This document shows, in pieces, positions 53,384 through 63,736 of a stretch of 64,000 nt of DNA. The notes beneath the pieces are model-generated. The model was not told where the DNA came from and searched no databases. It saw only the letters and a program-made list of their open reading frames with translations. Within the stretch, counting starts at the first letter, position 1. The number at the start of each line of letters is the position of its first letter. This stretch comes from Agapetus fuscipes. Its lineage: Eukaryota; Arthropoda; Insecta; Trichoptera; Glossosomatidae. The DNA lies in assembly GCA_951799405.1 (NCBI GenBank), contig OX637353.1, positions 6,820,001 to 6,884,000 on the forward strand. Direction: 5' to 3'. The position numbers and the translations under genes are program-made.

Positions 53384-54777
53384 ATAATATCAGCATTTAT
53401 TCTCAAAATATAAGAGGTGTAAGATCGAAATTAACAACATTACGTCAAAACATACCAGTTTTGAACCATTGTATTTATGTATTAACAGAAACATGGCTTG
53501 ATAGCACAATTGAATCGTCTGAATTGTCCTTCTCTGCATACAATATGTATAGATGCGATCGGAACCAAATCACGAGCAGAAAGGAGAGGGGAGGAGGAGT
53601 TTTAATTGCAGTGAAAAAGAATATTTCATCCATATCGATCAGGATCCATAATAATAGCATTGAACAATTGTTTGTCTTAATTAAAGTACATCATTATCAA
53701 ATCATAATTGGGAACGTTTATATCCCACCAGCATCACCATCAGAATGTTACAAAGTGTATTGTGAAGAGGTAGAGAGAATACAGAGCAAACACCCAACAG
53801 CCAGTTTCCTATTGTTTGGAGACTTCAACTTACCCAGAGTCAAATGGTCACCAAATATAGGCACATTTCCAGTTAATGAAGATAATAATGAAGGCGCCAG
53901 AGAACTAATAGAATCAACTATTTTTCTGGGATTAACTCAGCGAAACTTTATCTGCAATTCTAGAAATCGCCTTCTCGATCTAGTTTTTTCTAACATTGAT
54001 AATTTATATGTAGATCTATCCAATGATGAATTAGTACCAGTTGACACTCATCATCCTCCATTACATGTTAATATATTTCTGAAAACTACAAAATGTAACA
54101 GTAGGGAAACCTTCTCATTTAACTATAACAAGGGGGACTATGATAGTGCGATTGACTTTCTTTTCAAATGCGACTGGTCATTTCTACAAAATGAGAACAT
54201 TGAATATGTGATCGCTGTGTTTTATGGCATTCTATACGATACTATAAATAAATTTATACCACATGAGAAATACAGAGCTAGCACATTTCCTATATGGTTC
54301 TCACGTGAACTCATTGAGATGATCCAGGAGAAGAAGGCGGCACACAGAACTTACAAAGAATCATCTAATATTAAGCACTACAATGCGTTTAGAAACCTGA
54401 GAACCAAGTGCAATACATTAAAGGTGGTATGTTATACCAATTATATAAAAAAAGCAGAGAATACAACGACCGACGCTAAAAGTTTATGGAAATTTAAAAA
54501 GTCATTGTCCAATAGTGATAATGATTACCCTGTACAGATGTTTCTAGATCATGAACGTGTAAGTGGAGTAAACAACATTGTTAACAAATTTGCTGATTAC
54601 TTTAGTAATGTTTATGTAGACAATTTACCTAATGTGACTGATCCCTGTCGTGTTGGTAATAAAATGATCGACCTGTCTCAATGTCATATTCCAATAAAAA
54701 AATTAGAAATTAAATTGTTCCAACTTGATGTAAAGAAATCATGCGGCCCCGATAATGTACCACCAATTTTTTTTTGA
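53380..54777 (+). pseudogene. LINE-2 ORF2, 5' part: endonuclease and start of RT
   Basis: The frame opens after a stop at 53341 and has no ATG until 53545, already past the first two catalytic motifs, so entry by frameshift or reinitiation is expected. Endonuclease motifs: YSQNIRGVRSK, LTETWLDS, RGGGVLIAVK, LFGDFNLP, LLDLVFSN and DTHHPPLHV. The linker leads into the RT start KSCGPDNVPP, where the frame ends at TGA after the T run 54767-54775. One T more, or two fewer, would restore the frame; an assembly or sequencing indel is possible. Confidence 0.8.
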
Positions 54778-56225
54778 GAAGATGTGCCGATGCTCTTATT
54801 ATCCCTCTTCTGATAATTTTTAACAAATCCTTACAAAACGCAGTTTTTCCATCTGTGTGGAAGATTGGCAATATCACACCAGTTTTCAAGAAAGGTGACA
54901 AAACGGATATCTCAAACTACAGACCAATATGCCTTCAATCCTCTAAGGCGAAACTATTTGAGTCTCTTGTGCTGGAACAAATTATGCCTTCTATATCTTG
55001 TATCATTGAGCCTCAACAACATGGATTTATTTCGGGCAGGTCAACTCTGTCAAATCTAGCTATTTATGAAAATGCTATAGCCGAAAGTCTTGCACATGGA
55101 TGTCAAATGGACAGCATATATACGGACTTCAGCAAGGCATTCGACAAGGTGCCTCATAGCATCCTTCTTAATAAGCTATCCGTATTAGGATTGACGGGTG
55201 CTCTGCTAGAATGGTTTAGAAGCTACTTATCGGAGCGATTGTTGCGAGTTAAGATAAAGGATACCATTTCAAATAGTTTTGAGGCAACAAGCGGCTTGCC
55301 GCAAGGGAGCCATCTTGCACCAATACTTTTCCTTGTTTATATTAATGATTTGGCTGGCGAGATGAGGGATGTAGAATGTTTGTTTTTTGCTGATGATCTC
55401 AAAATATTCAAAAGAATAGAACATGTAGGTGACTGCTATATACTTCAGAACAATTTAAATGAACTGGGCAGGTGGTGTCACAGAAATAAATTATTCTTAA
55501 ATGTTGAAAAATGTCAATGTATAACTTTTTCTCGAAACAAAAATCCCATGCACTTCAACTACTGTATCGAAAATGACAAACTGGACAGGGTAACGGAAAT
55601 AAGAGATCTTGGGATTATCTTTGATGAGAAATTATCTTTTGTGAGCCACATAACAAAAATGACCGGAAAAGCATTGCAAACATTGGGCTTTGTCCTTCGC
55701 ACTGTTGGTGATTTCACAAATGTAAACGCAATTGCAATACTTTATAAGTCATTAGTCCGTAGTCAGCTGGAGTTCAATTCCCAAATATGGTCTCCCAGTT
55801 ACAATGTCCATATCAACAATATGGAGCGGATCCAACATAAATTTTTAAGGTTCATAAATTACAAATTGGGTATACCTCGACATGATTTAGATTACGAAAA
55901 TTTGAAAATAAGATTACACATTGAATCACTTGAGGACAGAAGAATTATTGGGGATTTAAATTTTTTGTTTAAAATTATAAATAATTGTTTTGACAACCCT
56001 GATTTGTTGCAGCTCATAAAATTCCGTATACCTACACGATGTACTAGAAATCGCGAGTTGTTCTATATAGACAACCATAATACAAATTATATAAGATCGA
56101 CAATAATTCCCCGCTTACATCGACTGGGCAATGAATATTTGTCGGATATTGACATATTTAATTTGGATCTCGCTTCATTTAGGACTTTGATAAAAAAAAT
56201 ATTTCCTCCAGCTGCTAGGTCTTAG
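54774..56225 (+). pseudogene. LINE-2 ORF2, 3' part: reverse transcriptase
   Basis: Continues ORF2 in another frame. RT motifs: NYRPICLQSSKAKLFE, QHGFISGRST, YTDFSKAFDKVPHS, TSGLPQGSHLAPILF, LFFADDLKIF (FADD catalytic box), FLNVEKC and IRDLGIIFDEKLSF. It is uninterrupted to the stop at 56225 and lacks RNase H. Apart from the upstream shift it looks undamaged. Confidence 0.85.
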
Positions 56226-56565
56226 TTTGTTGTACTTGTTGATTAAATTACTGTTGTCTTGCTTGTAAAATATATTTCATTTTGTTTATGTTATGTTATA
56301 GTTTTTTATTTTATGTCTATGTTTAACATGTTTTTATTTTATTTTATTTTACGAGTATATGAATGGATTTAATTTTAGCTTTTTTATCGTTTTTTAGTAG
56401 TTTTTATAGTTTTCTCCAATTTTAAGATTATATAGAGTTTTTACTTTCACTTTAAGTTTCAAATCTGTTCTATCTTTATATATGCAATGATTTTTTATAT
56501 GTATTTTTTTGTAACTGTAAAAGGCGAAAGCCGTTAATTGATTTAAATAAATAAATAAATAAATA
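56226..56565 (+). other. LINE-2 3' UTR and tail
   Basis: T-rich UTR. Near the end, GGC-GAAA-GCC (56523-56532) is a small GNRA-type hairpin, followed by GTTAATTGATTTAAATAAAT and the AAAT tail. Such 3' structures can be what the RT recognises. Confidence 0.6.
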
Positions 56566-57253
56566 GTCTAGAAAAGGGTAATAAATGAACTGAGATCGGA
56601 AAATATCGCATTTTTTTCAATTTGAGAAACACTGAACCTGATTTAGTATATAAATGATTAGTTTGTAACGAAAGGGTTTAAATAAGTGTGTAGGAAAAAT
56701 AGAGAAAATATTAAAATTTGAATATGGAATAGAAAAAACAAAAGAGGATCGATGAGGAGAAAAAAAGGAATTGCTTGCCTGGTTTCAGAGCTACAAGCTT
56801 GTGGAAATTACGATTAAAAAATATTATTGTAATAAGGAAACAAATAAAGTTAAACATTTAATGCTGTTGTTGTTATGCATATTGTGCCGTTCATCTGTCA
56901 GCGGAAAGTTCGCACGTAAATAAAACTGAATATTCCTTCTAATCTGTGTACGATGAAGAAATCTTCTATGAGCTGCATTAGGCTTGAAGCAGATTTTAAA
57001 CAAACACCGTAATATGCTCACAAATGGTCCCTCATCATAAATATTGTCACAAAATTTAAGTCATTTTATTCTTTTAAAAGCATATTTTCATAAATGAGAG
57101 CAACTATTGCATTATGTAAATAAATTGTATACTTTTGTGTACAAACTTGACTATCGAAGCAATCTCACGTTTAACAACTAAAATCCACCGCGAAACCTTA
57201 TCACAGATTCGATTACATCGAAGTTAATTTAAAGGCTTTAGATACTGTTGCAC
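56566..57253. other. Intergenic, nothing recognised
   Basis: No family member or ORF support. Confidence 0.45.
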
Positions 57254-57397
57254 AACAAGTACAAAACTTTGTGTTCAAACTCAACCATAATGCTTTCCCG
57301 AAAAAATAAGGAAACTTGAAACAGCGACTACAGTGAGCGTTTTAGTTTACATACATTTTTGGTTAATACAGTGTTTAAGTAAATTCTAGAACTTGGA
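57254..57397. mobile_element. Family D foldback MITE, copy 7
   Basis: ACAAGTACAAAACTTTGTG, TTCAAACTCAACCATAATGC, GTGAGCGTTTTAGTTTACAT and GTGTTTAAGTAAATTC with AGAACTTGG. Confidence 0.65.
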
Positions 57398-57410
57398 GTT
57401 GGACCCATAA

Positions 57411-57540
57411 TTGAGCTTATGTTGGCCGCATCGCGCGGTTTCCGGACACGACCGGCTTTCCGCACATCCGGAAGCTTTCCGGCTCATTGCGGGGAGGCGA
57501 GCGTACCTGCATAGTTTGGCACTTTCATCGCACGATTTGA
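57411..57540. other. GC-rich CpG-containing block
   Basis: CGCATCGCGCGGTTTCCGGA, CGACCGGCTTTCCGCACATC and CGGAAGCTTTCCGGCTCATT repeat a TTTCCGG/CCGGA motif. It stands out from AT-rich flanks ~1.6 kb upstream of the putative exon. It may be a promoter or 5' exon; no ORF of note. Confidence 0.4.
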
Positions 57541-58965
57541 ATTTGATCTCTTTTGATGGGATCCTGATACCGTCTGATGCGCTGCTGCATACAAAATGCC
57601 AGAATTTGCGAATTTTGCACGGAAAATTTAAACTGTTGTATTGTTTGAATATTGTGGTCCTTAAACATTTTGTGTTTCACCGTATTTGATAAATCTGTTA
57701 ATAGGTTCATCTTGCCTCATGCAAAACCTTTCGGAGATAATAAGGGTTGTAATGAAAATAGTAAATGCAAAATAATCTTTTAGGTTTATAATTAACGCGC
57801 GCCTAAATGAATTCCATGACAATGAAATAAATATGTTTAAATGCATTTTATTGATTACAGAAAAAACAATGCAATACCTTTTACATTTTAAAATTCTCTT
57901 TTTTTCGTGTGTTTATTTGAGGCTAGAGTATTTTTTAGCATCACTTATGGCCATCTACTTGGAAGAAATCGCGCGAAGAGATTCAGAATGTATTCTCGCT
58001 TACAGCTTAGATTTTTTTCATGTAACCATACATACATACTTAACGTAAATTTTAATATTCTTTTATAAATACGTATTGAAATGGAGAATGTGAATGCTAT
58101 TGTATTCTTGCAATTGAAATTGTAAATTAAAAAAAAAAGTACATTTATGTATGTCTTTATTATATTTTTACAACAAATATTTCATTTGCAAAAACAGTAT
58201 TCCTGGAAGCCATGCATGGTACAGTCTACCTAATCTCGCAGTCTCGTGGCGGTGCTCAGACAATCTCGTTGTCTTCCTTCACACTGTTATAAGCAGTTAA
58301 GTCTCAATATTGCAAAACTATTGCCGCGACTGTATCTGCAAATGTTCACCTTGCAGGGAATAAAGTTAAAAATTAAACTCACAGCATCGCAAATGGTGCA
58401 GATATGCTTGCAATACAACAATAGTACTCACGTGATAATATGTTAAATGTTTGTTTTTAAAATTTCGAACACAAATATTTTTTTGCTCATTTTGAATAAC
58501 TGAAAAATTTCATAAATATAAAATTAACTTGTTCGTTTGAGGTACTTTCTGAAGTATAAACTAATAAGTCTATAAGCTTACATACAATTGTGGCATAAGT
58601 TAAGTGATGAAATTGAAAAATAATGAAACAACAAGAAACTTGACTTCGATAAATTCAAAAGGAAAAATCATATTGATTCTTTTTATCAAATTCTTTGATC
58701 CTAAAACCAAACTTCGTTTGTTTCTGAAAATAATAACACCGGATTAAATATTAAAATATTTTCAGGAATAAAAATAATGTGGGAAACTTAATTAAAAATG
58801 CATAAAATGTCTTAAAATCCTTGGTATAAGAGTGACATAAATAAAAAAAAATCAAACATGATAATTTATAATTCGTCTTAATTTATAAGTTGAAAGAATT
58901 AACCTTACTTAAAAAAAATAGGTGAAAAAAATCTTCGTAAAACTAAACATGCTAATTTTTTTCAG
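57541..58965. other. Intergenic or intron; nothing recognised
   Basis: Ends in CTAATTTTTTTCAG (58952-58965), a good 3' splice site with a possible branch sequence ACTAAAC just upstream. Confidence 0.4.
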
Positions 58966-59356
58966 ATCTTAAATACTAGTACAACAAGATGAAAGTGTGA
59001 GCATAGTGCATTTAATTCAGTTCAATTGGAATCCATAATTCTTTGAAGATTTCTTCCCGTGTCCGAGATTCCTCGCATCGTGGGCGGGGGCGGGGGCGCC
59101 ATGGGCTGCGGCGGCTGCGGCTGCGTGGGCGCGCGCTCCGCCCGGCGCTCCGCCTCCCTGGGAGAGGACTCCTCTTCATGCAGGAGTTCCCAGCTGGAGC
59201 AGGGGACGGGCCCGCCCTTCGCCCTCGGGGGACAGGCCGATCAGGGGGGCGGGAGGACCTTGGGAGTAGGCGGACTGCTGGGGTTCCTCAATCCGAGGAA
59301 TCTGCTGCGGTACTGGAGGAAGAGAGAGGATCTCAGCATGACCAAAGTGGAGAGAA
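58966..59356 (+). CDS. Putative host-gene exon with CDS from 59101: acylated N terminus
   Basis: The only non-transposon coding candidate. Acceptor CTAATTTTTTTCAG ends at 58965 and donor GTGAGTAA starts at 59357. 58966-59100 would be 5' UTR. The ATG at 59101 has a strong context (GGCGCCATGG). The 85 residues begin MGCGGCGCVGARSARRSAS: Met-Gly-Cys is a classic signal for N-myristoylation plus palmitoylation, followed by a basic/serine stretch, a Gly-rich segment and LLGFLNPRNLLRYWRKREDL. GC content is very high, as for a CpG-rich first coding exon. The frame is open and the exon ends in phase 1. I do not recognise the family. An alternative start upstream in the same frame is non-ATG. It could also be non-coding. 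Confidence 0.5.
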
Positions 59357-59539
59357 GTGAGTAATTCATTTTGCTTATTTGCAACAAACTCTAATCAGGC
59401 AGAAATCAAAATTAAGTGTGATTTCTCCCAACAAATCTAAAATTTAGTAAATCAGCTCATGGACATCATCTTTCCTGTTCAAATTCCATCATATTGTTCC
59501 TCACTGCCGAGAAAAAATTAGCCGAGATCTATAATAAAA

Positions 59540-59700
59540 ATCTATAATCTAAGTTGCAGAGATGTATTAACATTTAAGGCTCTCAAATGCATGTCGACAA
59601 ACAAACACGTGTATTTCGCGCTTACAAATGCTGAATGTATGCTTACAAATAAAATCCAAACTTCAAATGAACATCAGCCCTACATATTTTTCCAACCTTT
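59540..59700 (-). mobile_element. Family F repeat, 3' half
   Basis: AATCTATAATCTAAGTTGCA, GCATGTCGACAAACAAACAC, TTCGCGCTTACAAATGCTGA; the 5' half is lost. It lies in the presumed intron after the exon. Confidence 0.75.
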
Positions 59701-60246
59701 AGGTCCTTACCAGAATTTAGCAATTAAATTTGATGTGTCAATCAAATATTGATTGGAGGTTGGTGCAACAGTTAATGTAGGAGTAACAAAATTAATAATT
59801 ACTCTGTACAGTGTCTTCTGTACAGTAGTCATTATACAAAGTCGATAATATACCTTTTTTCGAATATGAGATAAATATATTAAAAACAGAAAATAGTATA
59901 CTTTGTTTTTCCGCGTACTATGTTTGCGTCATTTTCTAAAAAGCCTTTAGATTTCCGCATTGGATTCGCTGCGAATTAACTCAAAGGTGCAAAAAAAAAG
60001 TTGGAGCCTTTATCTTCAGACTGGGGGATATTCGGGACTACATCAAAAATCTCAAAACAAAATGCGTGATGTTTTATTACTCTGGTATGACAAATAGTAA
60101 CAATAAACCACATTAGTACTCAATATAAAACTAAACTAAATTCTTCAACTAAAAATGATGGGAAAAATTGAAGGACGACAATGACCCGGTAGGTAGGAGG
60201 CAAATGTTTTCGCCGAAGTAATCACCAACGTTGGGGGGACCAGTAT
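59701..60246. other. Intergenic or intron; nothing recognised
   Basis: Duplicated GTACAGTGTCTTCTGTACAG near 59808 is a small palindromic patch. Confidence 0.4.
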
Positions 60247-60481
60247 CCTTAGTACGAGTTGCAAAACTCGACAAAAGTAAAGTTTACGGAAAATGTTAAA
60301 GAGGGATTTCTCCCAAAATTTGCCGTTTTTGTTTCTTACACTTTATGGTCTTAGGAAAAGAGTTACAGTGATGAAGAAAATCAAGTTCAAACAAACAAAA
60401 ACGGCAGATTTTGGGGGAAATCACTCTTTAATTATTTGCCGTAAACTTTACATTACTTAAGTTTTGCAACTCGTACTAAGG
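60247..60481. mobile_element. Family G foldback MITE, copy 2
   Basis: 235 bp. CCTTAGTACGAGTTGCAAAA at the left, TTTTGCAACTCGTACTAAGG at the right, a perfect inverse. The internal TTTCTTACACTTTATGGTCT spacer is shared with copy 1 at 12.3 kb. Confidence 0.9.
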
Positions 60482-61206
60482 GGACAGATAGAAATCATAA
60501 AGAATTATTAACTCTACATGTTTAAACTAGCAACAATAAGCCAAAATTTTGCATTAAGGTGATCAGACGATTAAGAAAAGTCTATTAGAGGCCAAAACCA
60601 AAAATTCGAGCATATTTTGCGCACTTAATTTTATTAAGTCAATTAGGTATACAAGATAACGCAAGCAATTTATACAAATTTACATACAAACAGCAGCTAA
60701 ATATGCAGAAACTAAATATTTAAATATTTCGCAAATAACACTTGTAGTTAATAACAATTACCAGTAAAACAAGCAATTCGCTTCAATTGAAACTTTTCGC
60801 GAACGCCAAACAAATTGAATGAAAAAAGCATTCCGAGTGGGCAGTGGAAAGGCTTTGTATATCTTGTACAATAAAACGGCGCAACCCTTGTTGGAGTTTT
60901 ACGTAATTTGGAGGGAAACAAGGCGCAAACGTTTGTCGTAGTACTCGAGGCGGCCTTAACTCGTAGGCAAACTTTACAATGGAAATGAACTTATTGTTGA
61001 AGGCAGGGAGACGATATCGGGAAAATTATTTCCCAAGAAATACAAACGTCTTGGCGGGGAGTAATGCGACAGCTCGTTAACTAACACTGAAAACTGAAGT
61101 TTGACTTTATGATATTTGAGTTAATCTTTTCTTTTAATTTGGTTTTGTTTAAAAAATGAACACTCGGTTGTAAAAAATAAAGAACACCTTTCAACAAAAT
61201 GTTATT
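60482..61206. other. Unique block, possibly regulatory
   Basis: 60790-61085 is repeat-free and less AT-rich (CATTCCGAGTGGGCAGTGGA, GAGGCGGCCTTAACTCGTAG). No ORF. It could be a conserved non-coding element of the nearby gene. Confidence 0.35.
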
Positions 61207-61390
61207 GCCGAGGGGTCAAGTCGCTATTTGGAACAGAATAACGTTGGTTCAAATCACGCCTGGCCGTTTGACCATAACTTCAACCCTGGTTCAAAAGATG
61301 CCATTGCATGCGCACAAGCTTCTGCTTTTGCATGAAGACAACTGGCCAGGCAAAAAAGGTTAGTAAATTGCATTCCTCTTCCCAAATCTA
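61207..61390 (+). mobile_element. SINE-E, copy 2
   Basis: GGGGTCAAGTCGCTATTTGG, B-box-like GTTGGTTCAAATCACGCC, TGGTTCAAAAGATGCCATTG and CTGGCCAGGCAAAAAAGG with the 3' end TTGCATTCCTCTTC. Confidence 0.6.
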
Positions 61391-62399
61391 TAAAAAAAAC
61401 TGGGCATTAACATGCTCAGAATTCTAGTGGTTCGTAGACAAGATTATAGGATTTTTGCCGATTTCAGGAAGAGCAGTTTTAACGTTAGTATATCATTTTG
61501 TATTTATCAAGGTCTTTTACAATTAAAAAGTAATTCAGATAAGTAAGAATCGAATAAAATTTGTAATAAGTTAAGTACGAAAACTATTTGCGTTTATTGA
61601 AATTTCTCCACAGATGTGGTGCTTCACACACTGAAATTCCGTTTAAATTAATCAATAATTAACAACGTTAATTTCATTTCTTAAAAGGTAGATGATTTTT
61701 TTTATTATAATGTTTAAATGCTTGTGAGGATTTACGTTTGTGTCGTAGACCCCCCAGGACAATCTGCGAAATATTCTTGGGTATATCCAGATTCCAAGCA
61801 TCAGTATTGTCTTTAAGAAGCCTCATGAGTGTCCAACCCTACATCCCTTACGAGACAATAGGAAATATCTAGCGCGTTATATGATGTTTAAGAGAACATA
61901 GATGAACGCACAAATTTAGTGTGGTTAGCGTGCGCAATAGAGTCTGCACATTTAAAATATTTTTTCTTTACATGACGTCATAAAAACTCACCCGCTCGTG
62001 GTGAATAAAAATTGGATTTTACATAATCAGATATTTTATTTTATATTGTACAGCACGATAAAATAAGTATATGTTCATCAATATCCGATAACAAACAGGA
62101 TAAATACCAAGCGTAATTATTTAAATCTACAAACCTATAATTTAAGCATAAGTACATATGTGTACAATATAATATTTCCTTTTGTATCATATTTGAAACC
62201 AAAGATCTCACCATACATTCAACTAATCACAATCGGGTCTAGACCTGACCGAGTAACTTCACTTTTTTTTTTTATTTAGAGGTGCAGTCTCACTTTTATA
62301 AAATACGTCATGCAAATCTTGTCACATGACAACAGTTTTTCCTCACATTTCAAAAACTCTCTAATTATTCTGTAAGGATCAGTTGTAAATTAATGTTTA
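61391..62399. other. Intergenic or intron; nothing recognised
   Basis: No family member was seen. T-rich tract at 62263-62275. Confidence 0.4.
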
Positions 62400-62670
62400 G
62401 GTGCTTGAATTTTTTTTTCTTCCTTCTTTCTTCCTCTACCCTGCTCAGTCCACTCCTGGAGTAGTCGTTCTCCGATTTTATCCATGTTTGTCTATATGCT
62501 GCTATGTTCAGCCATCCTCTGTCTGCAGTTCCCTTGATGTCGTGCAGCCACCTCAATTAGGATCTTCCTACTCCCTTCTTGGACATTCTGGGTCACCACT
62601 GGACGACCTTGTTTGGCCTTTTTTCATGATTCTGCCTTGCAACGTGACCTGCCTAGCGCCACCTTAAGCA
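62400..62670 (-). pseudogene. LINE ORF2 C-terminal fragment (RTE-like)
   Basis: The minus strand reads AGHVARQNHEKRPNKVVQW, then LRWLHDIKGTADRGWLNIAA and YRQTWIKSE, separated by stops. AGHVARxN followed by RWxxDI and GWxxxAxxRxxW is the usual end of RTE-like and related LINE ORF2. The catalytic domains are missing. Confidence 0.65.
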
Positions 62671-63182
62671 GGCCTTTCGCTATACAACATCAGTGACACC
62701 AGTGAGTCTGCGGATCAAAAAAAATAAACGAGTGTCAATTATCCAATAAATGGAGTAAGTCATTTTAGCATTGGGCGAAGCATTTCACTTCTTAAGACGT
62801 TCATGAAACATTTGACAGAAACTTTCTTTGAACAGAATGAAATTTGGCTTTTTGAATTTCTCTTAAAATTAATTGTGAGAACGACTCGTTGTGATAACTA
62901 AAATTCGTAAATAGTAGGTATCTACATAAATATGTAGTTGTTTACCAAGAAATACGACGTAATTTTTTGTTTCATTTTCTGTAAATATCTGTGAGAATTT
63001 CTGCTTTGCTGAATGCATCGGACCTGTTATCGAAATGTGGTGGGTTTCATTATAAACGAAGTTTAAAAAAACCTCAACCAAATCAGATTCCAGAAAACAA
63101 CAGCCAAGCGCTTCAAATACTTGTTATTTGTCCCGGTCTGACTCTTAAATCGTTTTCTTGTTTAATCTTTCCCCCTCCTCAG
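62671..63182. other. Intergenic or intron; ends at a good acceptor
   Basis: TCTTTCCCCCTCCTCAG ends at 63182, a strong polypyrimidine-AG acceptor. Confidence 0.4.
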
Positions 63183-63229
63183 CGGGCTGGGTGGAAATGT
63201 CCGAAAGGAAACTGTGGTCAGCCAAATGG
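63183..63229 (+). other. Candidate 47-nt exon
   Basis: Bounded by the acceptor at 63182 and donor GTAATT at 63230. Entered in phase 1 from the exon at 59.1 kb it is open (GWVEMSERKLWSAKW). Another frame gives GWKCPKGNCGQPNG, reminiscent of the start of a RanBP2-type zinc finger (W-x-C-x4-C-x3-N). Both readings are short, so this is speculative. Confidence 0.25.
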
Positions 63230-63506
63230 GTAATTTTTCTTTTGTCCATCTGTACAACCCACGTACCTAATCCTTTTAGAATCACCGCCACTTTCTGTCT
63301 CATCTCATAAGATCCTCTGTCTGACTGGTCTCTTGTTATTCAGAGTTTCTGTACTCTCATCTTGGACTTCCAAAGAAGGTTCTTTGTTCCGGCTGTGTCG
63401 GCATTGGTCTCTATAAAATATGATGCCAGACTGTGCCTGATATATGTCATATAGATGCAGACTTGCAACCTGTAAGCCTGTTTTTGTTTTTCTATTCCAT
63501 ATACAC
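63230..63506. other. Unassigned; minus-strand ORF without homology seen
   Basis: The minus-strand ORF 63305-63619 runs out of MITE sequence into an Arg/Glu/Asn-rich reading (RNKEPSLEVQDESTETLNNK). I cannot assign it. Confidence 0.3.
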
Positions 63507-63736
63507 CAGTGGCTAAGCGTGCCGTACAAGCCGGTTCCCATCGGCTTCCCTTTTAAAATGATGTAACAAAGTAGGTAAAGAAATATAGACACAAAGTAAA
63601 AAAATACATTTAAAACCAAAGAAACAATACGTATTTTTCCCCCATTGAAACCATGCAGTCTACTTTATTATCATTTCTGCCTCATTTTAAACGGGAAACC
63701 TATGGAAACCGGCTCGTATGGCACCCTTCGCCACTA
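63507..63736. mobile_element. Family H hAT-like MITE, copy 2, with 8-bp TSD
   Basis: 230 bp. Left CAGTGGCTAAGCGTGCCGTA, right TATGGCACCCTTCGCCACTA. Flanked by identical ATATACAC at 63499-63506 and 63737-63744. CAGTGGCG-type termini with an 8-bp duplication point to the hAT superfamily. Confidence 0.85.

Larger units (their letters stand above)
52545..56565 (+). mobile_element. LINE-2: Jockey-superfamily retrotransposon with (AAAT)n tail
   Basis: ~4.0 kb: 5' UTR, ORF1 (52691-53383), ORF2 in two pieces (to 56225), a 3' UTR and a tail of AAAT repeats (56543-56565). The 5' boundary is tentative. It differs from LINE-1 in tail type, the FADD RT box and the ORF junction. The only coding lesion I see is a length change in a 9-T run at 54767-54775. 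Confidence 0.85.

Noticed and set aside
63305..63619. 104-codon minus-strand ORF as a gene
   Set aside because: Its first third is MITE sequence and a stop lies just beyond its end; the remaining charged stretch matches no family I know.
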